Below, one piece after another: positions 13,101-28,400 of a stretch of DNA of 64,000 nt (its first letter is position 1; each line of letters opens with the position of its first letter). The stretch is from Danio rerio. Taxonomy: Eukaryota; Chordata; Actinopteri; Cypriniformes; Danionidae. The notes under the pieces are model-generated. The model was given only the letters and a program-made list of their open reading frames with translations, did not search any database and was not told the DNA's origin. The DNA lies in contig NC_133185.1 in NCBI RefSeq assembly GCF_049306965.1, positions 34,636,501 through 34,700,500 on the forward strand. Reading direction: 5' to 3'. A program made the position numbers and the translations under genes.

Positions 13101-15291
13101 GTCGGAAGCCAAAAATACCAAACTATATATATATATTTTTTTTTAAATTGTATTAATTATTCAGTTATGCATTTTAGTAAATACAATACTTATAAAGTTT
13201 TATTACATTTCAATATCAATGTTTTCGTCAACGTTGTCAACTAAATTATCATCACAAATGAATGAAGCATAACTGGCTCTACAAGATGTGTGAAGATTTA
13301 TTGGTTTTACCTTCATCTGTAGTAGTTCTGTCATTTTGTCCTCTTTGCCCTAAAAACATAATGTCTCATTAATTGTCATCGTACGACATAATAAGCATCA
13401 AAAAAGTGGTGGAAGTTTAGGGGATTTTTTTTTCTTGAGTGAAAATTAGTTTGGTTTTCGTCTGTTTCATACTTCCGTTCTTCCTGTCTGGTGTTTCTAA
13501 GAACATTTTAGCAAGAGATGCTGAGATTGCACTGCACTGAGATTCATGATCTTAGTCACAGAATAAACCAAAATCATGAAGACTGAGAGTTTCATAAACA
13601 CGCTGCAATCATTGTGATGCTGTTAAATGTTGAACATTGTTTTTGGAATTTGAAGAAAGACTTACTGTGTTGATGTTTGTGAAGGCAGTAGAAGATGACG
13701 CACAGTCCCAAAACACCAAAAAACACAAGTCCACTAGTAAACACAATCTGAACCATTTGTCTTTTACCACTAGGAGTATTTCCTTGGTTTATAGTGGAGT
13801 TCTCACCTCAAAACAAAAACCAGAAAGTTACATGATTATGCAATGATTGTGTAATGTTTCTTCCTTTTTTTTAATCATGTCAAAACTGTTGTTTACTCAC
13901 TGGTGAAGTCTTTATGCATTTCAGATTGTCCATACTCGTTGGACACGATGCAGCTGTATGTGCTGTAATCTGAGCTGCTGATGTTGCTGATGTGTAGAGT
14001 TTGGTTTCTGTCACTGAATGAGTGTCTTTCGTCCTCTAGAATTGAGACTCCTTCTCTCTTCCACATCAGATGCAAAAATGAGCCGCTCACGTTACATGTG
14101 AGAGTCATGGATGTGCTGGAGCTCCATGAGACCTGGATTTCTGTTGTGTTCGGTGGGTCTTAAAACAAAATTTTTAATTAGCAAAATTTAGAGAAAATTT
14201 AAGAGAACCGTACAAATGTGATGATGTGTCTGACTTACAATCAATGATTAATGTAAAGTTTTGGTGCTTTGTGGGTTTATCTTTTAAAGCTATAGTTTCC
14301 ATGTAGAGTCCTTCATCTTGTTTTGTCACGTTCTCCAGAATGAGGCTGTTGTTGCTTATATAGAAATGAGCTTTTCCACAGCATTGACTGTAGTGTGTGT
14401 CATTATTGTTATATTTTCTAAAACATGCACATCTTGATGATTTGTTTGTTTTAGTCCATTCCACCGAGATCAGAGAATCAGCAGTTTGTTGATCAAGTGT
14501 TTCTCCAGTGAGCTCAACTCGACTGTATAAGCCCCGTTTAAGTGTCGTCTCCATTTTCACCTCTATTACTCTTACTGTCAAATCAATATGTTCACTAGCA
14601 TTAATAAACAAATACTCCTGAGTAAAAGATAAACTATGTGAGCAATTCCAGCGTTATAGATATGACATTTGGAGTAAAATCTCAAAACATAAATTCACAC
14701 AAAAAGGATATGTGAAGATTATATCAAAACTTTAAAAATATATCAATCTGTAAACATTTTTTAGATTTTAAATGAGGAAAATAAACATGCGTTATAGATG
14801 TGAGCAAAAAAGTTAGTGAATTCACAGTAAACAACATACTTTGTAGAAATTCTGTGAATTAAACTGCACAGCCCAATAGAACAATGCTAATCAAAAGGAT
14901 AAGAGCTGTCTCTCTATAGAACAAAAAATATTAATTTTATTTTACATTTTTACATTTATAAGGAAAAAGCTTTATCCATTATCTGTTATGGGTGTGACAG
15001 ATGTCAAATTGCCATTTGTGTGACTTTGGTAAATCAAAAAAGTTTTGAACATTGACTGAGACATTGAGTATTTTTAAAGTACTGTCAAACGCTTGCTTAA
15101 ACAAAAACAAAAAAAACGTAGAAAGGGCTTCTCTATTTTGGTCAACTTAAGTTGTTTTCATGGTAAGGTTGACATTTGCATGGAATTGCTCATATCATAG
15201 AAATGTTAAATATAAAGTACATATAAAGTTGGCTGTGCTTACCAGATACAGCAAACAAAATTAGCCAAACATCAATGCAAAATCCAGTCAT
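7128..15291 (-). CDS. CD2/SLAM-like Ig receptor, copy A
   Basis: Predicted 336-aa type I membrane protein from seven coding exons: 15243-15291 (signal peptide, MTGFCIDVWLILFAVS), 14239-14574 (V-like Ig domain), 13901-14158 (C2-like Ig domain), 13666-13806 (stalk and membrane segment), 13311-13349, 12797-12825 and 7128-7286 (tail). All junctions have GT-AG sites and agreeing phases; the total is 1011 nt. The V-like domain has the core Trp (SVEWTK) and a DEGLY turn but no canonical Cys pair, as in the first domain of CD2/SLAM proteins. It has four other Cys (CAC and CC). The C2-like domain has LTCNVSG, MWKRE and YSTYSC. The membrane helix MVQIVFTSGLVFFGVLGLC has no charged residue. The tail holds VYTDFIK and FGYSEVGAT, the latter a YxxV-type motif. 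Family membership (an adhesion or signalling receptor of leukocytes) is inferred from architecture. The last intron is 5.5 kb and full of transposons. Confidence 0.72.
7325..10451. mobile_element. 3.1-kb inverted-repeat transposon composite (Harbinger-like?)
   Basis: Two arms, 7325-8794 and about 8923-10451, are inverted copies of each other with high identity by eye, around a loop of about 130 bases. The outer ends read GGGCCTGTTTCAGAAAG and its reverse complement. The trinucleotide CAG flanks both sides (7322-7324; 10452-10454), like a 3-bp target duplication. The loop begins with another terminus (GGGCCTGTGTCAG at 8799), so 8799-10451 alone is a complete element of about 1.65 kb with inverted ends. 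The left arm is then an inverted copy lacking its inner terminus. No transposase frame is visible. The family is uncertain. Confidence 0.75.
10774..11150. mobile_element. Truncated copy of the 5.6-6.7 kb element
   Basis: Begins 'ggcccgtagccagcctg' and shares 'gcctcattttcta' and 'cataaccacacttt' with the copy at 5597-6753. Ends in (taa)n. Confidence 0.45.
11168..12012. mobile_element. Non-autonomous DNA element with 'tttggcccgc' block
   Basis: Starts 'agcccaaactagggcccgcg' and ends '...tttgggcacccc', an imperfect inverted pair. A block 'taacctttgatttggcccgc' recurs inverted near 39.99-40.03 kb. A segment at 11404-11470 resembles another common repeat start ('gggctgggcgatatggc'), so the structure may be nested. 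Confidence 0.5.
12522..12712. mobile_element. Short MITE in last intron of receptor A
   Basis: About 190 bases starting 'acactgtaaagaatgctgga' and ending 'attttttgagtgta', a layout common in zebrafish repeats. Non-coding. Confidence 0.45.
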
Positions 15292-15703
15292 CGTGCTGTG
15301 AGGTTGCAGTAACTTAATCATACTGTTGCTAAGTTGTCATCTTATCATAATTTGTAACTATTAATCAGACCTTTCGGCGCTGTAGATCTTGATTATATGT
15401 CACGCTTCGAAGCACCAAGAGCTAAAACTCTTGACGACTTTGAGTTAAAAGTAGCCACTGAAAACCACAACAGGAAAATAAATAGTGAGTAGAGCCAGGA
15501 AGAAGGCAGGGCTGCTTTTACTCAGTTTATCTAGTAGAGAGCCATCATTGGATGTTTTTTACATTATGTCAGACCAACAACTGAATTATAAAATGATCTA
15601 AAAGTATGCCTTCCTTTTGGATTATTGAATCATTAAAATGTCAAAACTCTGATACTGATCTTTCAGGCATCTGCTTAATCACTATGATTTGTGTGTGTGT
15701 GTG

Positions 15704-15845
15704 TTTTAAAGTCAGAATTATCTTATTCTATGATTTTGTTTAACAGGGCAAGGAAATTTTCACAGTATGTCTGATATTTTTTCTTCTAGAGAAAGTCTTA
15801 TTTGTTTTATTTTGGCTAGTATAAAAGCAGTTTAAAAAAAAACAC
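15704..15845. mobile_element. End fragment of the 'aattattagccc' transposon family
   Basis: Contains 'ttaacagggcaaggaaattt' and 'tctagagaaagtcttatttg', matching the copies at 3.6, 29.3 and 41.0 kb. It runs directly into the AT array. Confidence 0.5.
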
Positions 15846-15847
15846 AT

Positions 15848-16545
<698 letters not shown>

Positions 16546-17091
16546 GATAATACAGCTCGACATACAGTAATACCTAATAACACCACTTAGGTCAGTGGTC
16601 ACCATCAACTGTTTAGATAAGTGAAACCGATTTGTTTGCTTTGAAGGAAATCACCCAGGTGTGAAAAGGAAAGACTTCATAGCTGTGAAGAAGCACATCT
16701 GCATGTTTAGCAGACACTGGTCTATCATGTCTTTGTGCTTTTTCTTAAAACCACAGGTTTGGTGGCGTTCGATTCTCTTTCAGTGTCCTCCTAAAATGTG
16801 TTTTTAAGCTTAGAAGTGTGTCATTTTTAAATACCTGAAAAGAAAAAACTAAACAATTATATGTATGAGGATTTCAAATCTGCAATATGTATATGGGTTA
16901 AAGACATGGCATTGCATTTTTAGTCACAAATGACAAAAATAAATTAGTATTGTCGTCATTTAAAATGCAGAACATAGCTTGTTATAAAAAAACATCTGCC
17001 AAACATTAGCCAGATGTAAAAACTGTCCTATGGTGTGACTGTCTCAGTCATATTCAACATTATAAATGAATGTACTTTTAAATCAAGAAGG

Positions 17092-17092
<1 letters not shown>

Positions 17093-17175
<83 letters not shown>
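17093..17175. repeat. (AT)n microsatellite
   Basis: About 80 bases of pure alternating AT in the spacer between the two receptor genes. Confidence 0.95.
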
Positions 17176-17177
<2 letters not shown>

Positions 17178-17961
17178 TAAAAATTCCTCAACAAAATGTA
17201 ATATATATATTATATATTCTTTGAAAATTTTGTTTTACAAAAATAATTTTTACTGCCCTTCTGTAAACTACTCATATGTGCGTATAGAAACCTTCTGATT
17301 AGGATTTGTCTTTGGTACATGCTGGCGTTTTTTTCTACATACCACATTTTTAAATCAAAAGCAAAATCTGTTATTTTGCTGATTTCTGCTGCTGAAAAAG
17401 TACATAAAATAATGAAATAAATACATAATTGTAATGTTTTAGTACTGTATGGTTGGACTGAATAAACACACAAGGAAATAGTTATATATAGCAGGGACAT
17501 ATATAAGTCTCAAATCTTTTGACCCTTTTCCAAAAAAAAAAAAAAACATAGATTTTGCACTCATGCTGACAGAAACTGTAACTGTGGCATCTGAAGAAAG
17601 CAGTTTCTCACGCCTCTCACCATGATAAAGCCACACCTGTGGTCAGCATAAAGCCTGTATAATGTAGCACGCAGGGTTATTCTGTGTGTTTGTTTGTTGT
17701 GTTTAGTAATGTAGTTGCAGGATTATTAGTACTGCACTCAATTTTCACTAAATGTGTGCAGTATGTAATGTTCCAGCTTGTTGAGCAACAGACAATCACT
17801 TACCTCATATTGATATAATGACTCGAAATTACCCAGTTCAAGCCCTATTTTTTTCTGTATGTGCTATTTTTATGCATAAATATACATAATATACGATCAC
17901 TTAGACTAAGGGGTTGTTTTTCTGCTTATACTGTGGTTACCACATCTAAAGGCATTGTTGA

Positions 17962-19243
<1,282 letters not shown>

Positions 19244-19565
19244 ATTATTGTATTTCAAGGATTATTTGTCCGTTATTCCTTACTCAATACAATATCTTTT
19301 TTTTTTTTTTTTTATGACATGATAAAAGAGTCTTCTGTAATTAACAAACAGCATGCTGTAAGACAAAAGGGGTTTTCTGTAAAGTATATATTTTGTGATG
19401 ACAGTGAACACGCACATTTACTTGTCAATATTCAATTTCCTGACACATTTCCATTTTAAAAACCTTATTATACAAACTCAAGCAAATATATGCATTAATA
19501 TTTGCTTGATCAGTCATAATGGCAGCAGTTTAAGTACAAAAACAACTTCAGGTAATATAATAATA

Positions 19566-19638
19566 CGGCGGTTCATTCTGCTGTGGCGACCCCAGATTAA
19601 TAAAGGGAATAAGCCGGAAAGAAAATGAATGAATGAAT
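19566..19638 (+). repeat. 3' tail fragment of DANA/HE1-type V-SINE
   Basis: Shows 'cggcggttcattctgctgtg', 'gcgaccccagattaataaag' and the (gaat)n tail of the SINE. Truncated at its 5' side. Confidence 0.85.
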
Positions 19639-20129
19639 ATAATAATACATGAACATTTGAGCTAAACTATTGACCCTGATGGAAAGAAGTCAAATGAATA
19701 AAGCACTAATGTAAAACACACTGTAAAAAGTATCTGTTAATTAACAGTTTCCGTCTTTTGTGTTTTCAGTTTATTTGCGGTTGTGAATTGCATTGTGGGA
19801 CCTTGATCTCTGCTCTATCAACTATTGATTTTGAAAACTCTACAGTTTAACAGTGACATTTATTGACATTTTAGTAGTTTGAAATGATATGATTTATAAG
19901 AAATAAGTCTAAAATAACAGAATATGTACTGTTTACTAGGTTTTTGTACCATAATATACAACACCAACCCAGGCAATATATCATATTAAACTATTAAAAC
20001 AAAGTCATTTTTTCTAACTTTTTAAGGTTAAAAGTTCTTGTCAACTTCCAATATTGCAATTAATATGTATAAATAAATAGGGAAAAATGAAAACATCTGT
20101 CCTATCGGTTGTTTGTTTGTGAACAGTAC

Positions 20130-23046
<2,917 letters not shown>

Positions 23047-23388
23047 CTTTAGCTAACAGTTCAGTTTAATGTCTAACTAATTATCAGGCCTTTCAGACAT
23101 GTAGATCTTGATTATAACAAAAGCTTTAAAGAAGCAAAAGCTGAAACGGACGCCTCTGTAAACCACAAAGCAGTTATAACACGGAAGGTAGAGTTGAACT
23201 CATTCCGATGATACCATCACACTCGTTTATTACTTATTATTATTACTTATATCAATATACAATGCAATACTTTCTACATTTGCATTTGTACACAGCACTG
23301 TATAACCAGTATATTTATAACAAATCTGTACATACTGTACAATTCAATATCCAGATTTTTTGTCCTGACTAACTGCATCTCTGTTTAA

Positions 23389-23524
23389 TGTTTATCATCT
23401 TTTTTTCTCATATTTATTTTGTGTTGTCACTTGTCACTTTATGTACACTGCAAGCTTCTGTAGCCAAGACAAATTCCTTGAGTGTGTGAAGCACACTTGG
23501 GAATAAAACTGATTCTACAACTAA
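23389..23524 (+). mobile_element. 3' tail of an L2/CR1-type LINE
   Basis: Reads 'tgtacactgcaagcttctgt', 'gccaagacaaattccttgag' and 'gggaataaaactgattctac', which resembles the 3' end of fish L2-like LINEs. Only the tail is present. Confidence 0.55.
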
Positions 23525-23712
23525 ACTAAAACTATTTAGACATAATGTGTTTTATGTGAATGTTTCTAACTTATACAGAGTCCTGATTTCCTGTCAGAAG
23601 CAGAGCAGAAAGTACACATGAGCCAGAAGTTGCTGTTAAGTTTTTTTTTAGTATAATGACATATTTCCAAATGACACTGAAAACTAGAGAGCGAGTACTG
23701 TTACACTCTTTC

Positions 23713-23945
23713 TACTATTTTTCATTTATTTATTTTCCTTCGGCTTAGTCCCTTATTTATCAGGATTCGCCACAGTGGAATAACCCGGCAACTATTCCAG
23801 CATATGTTTTAGTCAGTGGATGCTGCAACCTAGCACTGGGGAACACCCATAGACTCTCGAATTAATGCATGCTCATACACTACAGCCCTTTTAGTTTATC
23901 CAATTCAATAATAAACCAAAGCACCCTGAGGAAACTAGGGTGCAT
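23713..23945 (-). repeat. Older, degenerate V-SINE copy
   Basis: Carries 'cggcttagtcccttatttat', 'gattcgccacagtggaataa' and 'ccagcatatgttttagtcag' on the plus strand, so the element points to the minus strand. The tRNA-derived head is missing; the next SINE starts right after it. Confidence 0.8.
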
Positions 23946-23952
23946 ACATTCA

Positions 23953-24297
23953 CTGATTTATTCATTCATTCATTTTCTTGTCGGCTTAGTTCCTTTATTA
24001 ATCCGGGGTCGCCACAGCGAAATGAACCGACAACAGGTTTTTACGCAGGCGATGCCCTTCCAGCTGCAACCCATCTCTGGAAAACATCCACACACACATT
24101 CACACGCACCCTTATATACTACGGACAATTTAGCCAACCCAATTCACCTGTACCGCATGTCTTTGGACTGTGGGGGAAACCGGAGCACCCGGAGGAAACC
24201 CATGCGAAGGCAGGGAGAACATGCAAACTCCACACAGAAACACCAACTGAGCCGAGGTTCGAACCAGGGACCTATCTACTGCGCCACTGCCTCGCCT
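23953..24297 (-). repeat. Near full-length DANA/HE1-type V-SINE
   Basis: Starts with (attc)n, then 'cggcttagttcctttattaa', 'gtcgccacagcgaaatgaac', 'ggactgtgggggaaaccgga' and, near the end, the reverse complement of a Pol III B box (GGTTCGAAC type) and A box. Reading frames crossing it are SINE sequence, not genes. Confidence 0.88.
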
Positions 24298-24439
24298 CTG
24301 ATTTATTCATTTTTTCAAAATTTAGATTTTTTGGTGCGCTATCCCTTTAATAACAAATTTGTAAAACAAACCAATGTTGTATGTTTTATTCCCATGGAAA
24401 AGCAGGAACTAAAACAACAACAATAATAATTTGTATCCT

Positions 24440-25250
24440 TAATGCAACACTAATCGCTTTGAATATTTAAATGGATACTGGGCCACCGTGTTGCTTCTTA
24501 TTTTTTCAATCGCAGCAAACTTATGGTTTGGAGAGGCATGGCTAAGCATATTTTGTCCAAAATGTCAAGCTGATGTCATCAGAATAGGATAGCCACTCCA
24601 GAGAAGAAGCAAGTGGTGAGATTTTGTTTAAACATTACCAGAAAAGGCATGGGACGATAACAGGCGGTTTCAAGGTTTACTGTGGTTTGGAAAAGTCAAG
24701 GTTTTAACCGGTATGTGTAAAAAAAATAAAGTTTGTGTGTTTTTTTTTGTTTGTTTTTGTTTTTTACGACTATTTTATTTAGTTTTTAAGGGCAACAGGA
24801 GAAAAGGACCCTCCGCATCAAAAGCTACTGGTTAGCCCACGATTCAGCACACATCTGAAAAACAAATCACTTATTCAAGCATGCAACGGACCTGAACAGT
24901 GCAGTGGTTTACTTTATACCCAAAGAAAAGGTAAAAATGTTTTTTTAAGTTGTAAAGAAATTAGTGTTTCTAAAATGAATGACGATAGCAGAAGCTAATG
25001 ATTCCTTTAAATTATTTAGCCTGACATGTTTACTGTTCCAAAATATTATAAATCAATATATTGTGTTCAATGGGAACAACAGTTGTTGTTTTTTACCCAG
25101 GCATATAAAGAAAGAATATATTTTAGAGTATTAATCATAATACTGGCATATATTTAAAAAGAAAAAAGAAAGTTCATCCTGTTTTCAGATTACAGGTTTC
25201 ACATTCAATGAAACCAAAATCAGCTTATTGCAAACTGCTAAATATTTAAG
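24440..25250. other. Intergenic spacer, unclassified repeats
   Basis: No exon recognised. Sequences such as 'ggcatgggacgataacaggc' resemble mobile-element interiors, but I could not define ends. Confidence 0.35.
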
Positions 25251-25313
25251 TCGTGTAGTAGATTTGATACATTTCGAAGACACGTTTCCGTTCTATAGTT
25301 CAAAAGGGAAGTT

Positions 25314-25319
25314 TTTATT
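25314..25319 (-). terminator. Candidate ift46 polyadenylation signal
   Basis: AATAAA on the minus strand, about 160 nt past the ift46 stop codon. It is the first such hexamer I noticed downstream. Confidence 0.5.
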
Positions 25320-25480
25320 CAAACTGTAGTGATTACAACATCACAATCTTGTCATGAGACATCAGTGTGTCAAACCCAAACATCAACAGTTCATACAATA
25401 AAGATGTAATAACACAACGCAGCATCGACAAACGGCTTAGAACAAAACAGGATGTAAGAAAATAGGGCAAAAGGGCGACC

Positions 25481-28400
25481 TCAGTCCAGAGTGAGTCTTT
25501 CTATCTCAGCGGTGGCAGAACGTGAAGCAGGTGGTGTGTCAGATTTTTGTCCATCTGTTGCAGATTTAAAGTGCTGTTCAAAGGGACAAACAAAATCAGA
25601 TTGTCAATATACAAAAGCCTAAAATAAAACTTTCCAAAATCTTTTGCTTCACACAAATTGAAAGGACACAGCATAATGCAAACCCTAATCTAACTAATAA
25701 ATATTTTGTTGAAATATTTTTTTAATGTATTTTTTTTTTTTAAATGTATTTTTTTTTTACTTTTTACTAACTATTAAATACTAAAAATTATCAAAAACCA
25801 ACCTGTGACTTCTTGAATTCAGAGTAGAGTGTGAAAAGGACATGAAGTGAGTGAATTCGGTTCTTGTACACTGGGATGTCCAGAATTCCTGGCAGGTTAA
25901 ACTAAACAGTCATTATAATAATCAAATAAAAGGCATCAAATATGTAAATGCAAGAAACAGGAAACTTACCACAGATCATGTCAACATACTCTGCCAAATC
26001 GCAATCTATGTCTGCTGTGGGGAGATTCACCTGGCGAATGGATTAGAAAGTATAATTGAGCATGATCAAATTTGAGCAAAGCAAACAAAAATATTCCTGT
26101 TATGATTTTTTAGATAAAATCTTTTATATAATAAAGTAATAATCGCTGTAAATCTGTGGTTAACAGCAGTGTTTTCCAACCCTGTTCCTGAAGGCACCAC
26201 AACAGTACACATTTTCAACCTCTTCCTATTCAAAAACACCTGAATCAACTCATCAGAACATTACAAGAGACTAAGGGAGACATTCAAAATATGTACTGTT
26301 GGTGTACATAAACGCTGATTTACAGCACATTAATAACAGAGAGGCATTGTTAGGCACGATGCAGAGCAGCAGAGATATAAATTCACTGTAAATCACAGCT
26401 TCACGGGACTTAATACTTTTATAAAATGATTATTCCTTATGTGTAGCAAGGTTTAACAAAATAAAGATTCCTTTAGGTACATCCCAAATCACGTATGGTA
26501 GTAATCACATAATGCTCTTATCTAGGACATTTTTTTAATCATATATATTGTAAGTAATGCATTCACACTGAAAATTCTACATGGAATAGGTACCTATAAA
26601 TATTTTGATGACACATTTATTCAGCCGATGAAAAGAAGTGTGTGATGTTGATTAGGTCATACACTCAAAAAAGACTGTAGCTTTGCTCATGTAGCACATT
26701 AGTCTATGAGTTTGGATTACTTTAAATTCTCTTGCATGTAAGCAATTATGTCGATTCCAATTAGGGCTGAACAATAAATAATTTGAGCATTGATATCGCA
26801 ATGTGTGTATCTGCAATAGTCACATCGCTGGATTAGATTATTTTATAAATATTCAAATATTAAAACATTATTTTCATCAGTGACGGTTCTAGCTTGAATA
26901 GCACCCTGGGCGAACCACCCCATATACGCCCCCCCATGTAAGGTTACATCAAGTTAATATAAAAAAGAACCATTAAACATGTACATTCTAAAAAAAGTTT
27001 GCCGTTTTACCCCAAACTTTGGGTAAAATATGGACAAAACCAGAACTGGAATTATTGAAAATATTAATATTTATTATAACATTATTATTATTATTATTAT
27101 TACTGTTGTTGGTGGTGGTGGTGTTGTTGTTATACAATTATTAAATGAATAACAGAAATCAATAAATGTCACTGGAAAACAATGTAAAGACAAAACTAGA
27201 GTGATATGCTAGGATCACTTGAGAAATCTTTTGCATGAATTTTAACTTTGAAAATTTGAATAAAATACAAAATACATATATATGCTTTATAGAATTATCT
27301 GTTCATCTTCGACTTTACTCAAGGTCGAGAATTAATGTAGTCTTACTTTCCTGACTCTTTATCCCTACTTTCTTCTTCACAGCCATGCTTATAAGATGTA
27401 AATGCAAAATAAGATCATCATCATATTATATAAACTTATTATATAAACCAAGCTGTCTACACTTAGATGTCTATTAGACGTCTATTAAACCCAAAATAGT
27501 TTGCTGGGTGATGTCTTTTCGTAATATAGCTGTTATAAAACAAGCTTTAGCATACAAAAGTGTACAGATCCTAAAATAGCATAACAAGGGTATTTCCAGT
27601 AAAACGTATTACTCGAGAACCAACCTTCCCCAGAAGTTCCTCAAATTCAGACGGCCACTCTTGCATCAGGCTGTCAATGTCTGGCATGGGCCTGAAGAAA
27701 TATATACAAGACTCTGGTTACAAATTGACATACATGTTGTGATTTGTTTGTCTGGATGTTTTTGTTAGTGTTTGCCTTGTGTAGTGAACTGTAGCTGGAG
27801 GTTTGGAGCGATGCAGCTCGCTAATGCTCTCAATCCAGTTTTCTATAGCTTTAGGGTTCTTCTCAGGGTTTTCAATGCTCTTAATTTTCACTTCCTGTGA
27901 AAGAGAAGTGCATCACAGTGTTATTTTAGTTGTCAGGCTGCAATCTTCAAAGTGTCTTCATTAGTCTTCTAGTGCGTGCGAAGACTTACTGTGACGTTGT
28001 GCTGTTTGCTGTTCTCTGAGAGCCACAGGGAAAGCACTGTCGGATCTGACTGTTTAGTGCACGGCTCATCCAGAACCAGCAGACCCAGATTGTCAGGCTT
28101 TCCGTCAGGCCGTGGTACCTGTAAAACGCAAAGAGAAAATGTATAATGAAGCTGGAAATGCAGCAGTGCTTCAAGTGTGAGATGTTTAACTTACTTTGAG
28201 GAAAGCATCAATGTCTCCCACAGCTGGGATAAAATCGGGGATAAAGGGTTTCAGTTTGTGGTCAAGCTCTATCGTCTGTGGAGTGTATCTAAAGAATACA
28301 GTTTACAATTAATACCAGTAAAAAGTGAAATGACCTTGTTTTGGTTGTTTCTTCAAGATTTTATTTTTTTTTTACTTTCTGAAGATGATAACTTAATGGT

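Noticed and set aside
23869-24426. 185- and 136-codon plus-strand frames (also at 42.1 and 63.3-63.8 kb)
   Set aside because: They read through V-SINE copies; the same peptides recur wherever the SINE occurs.
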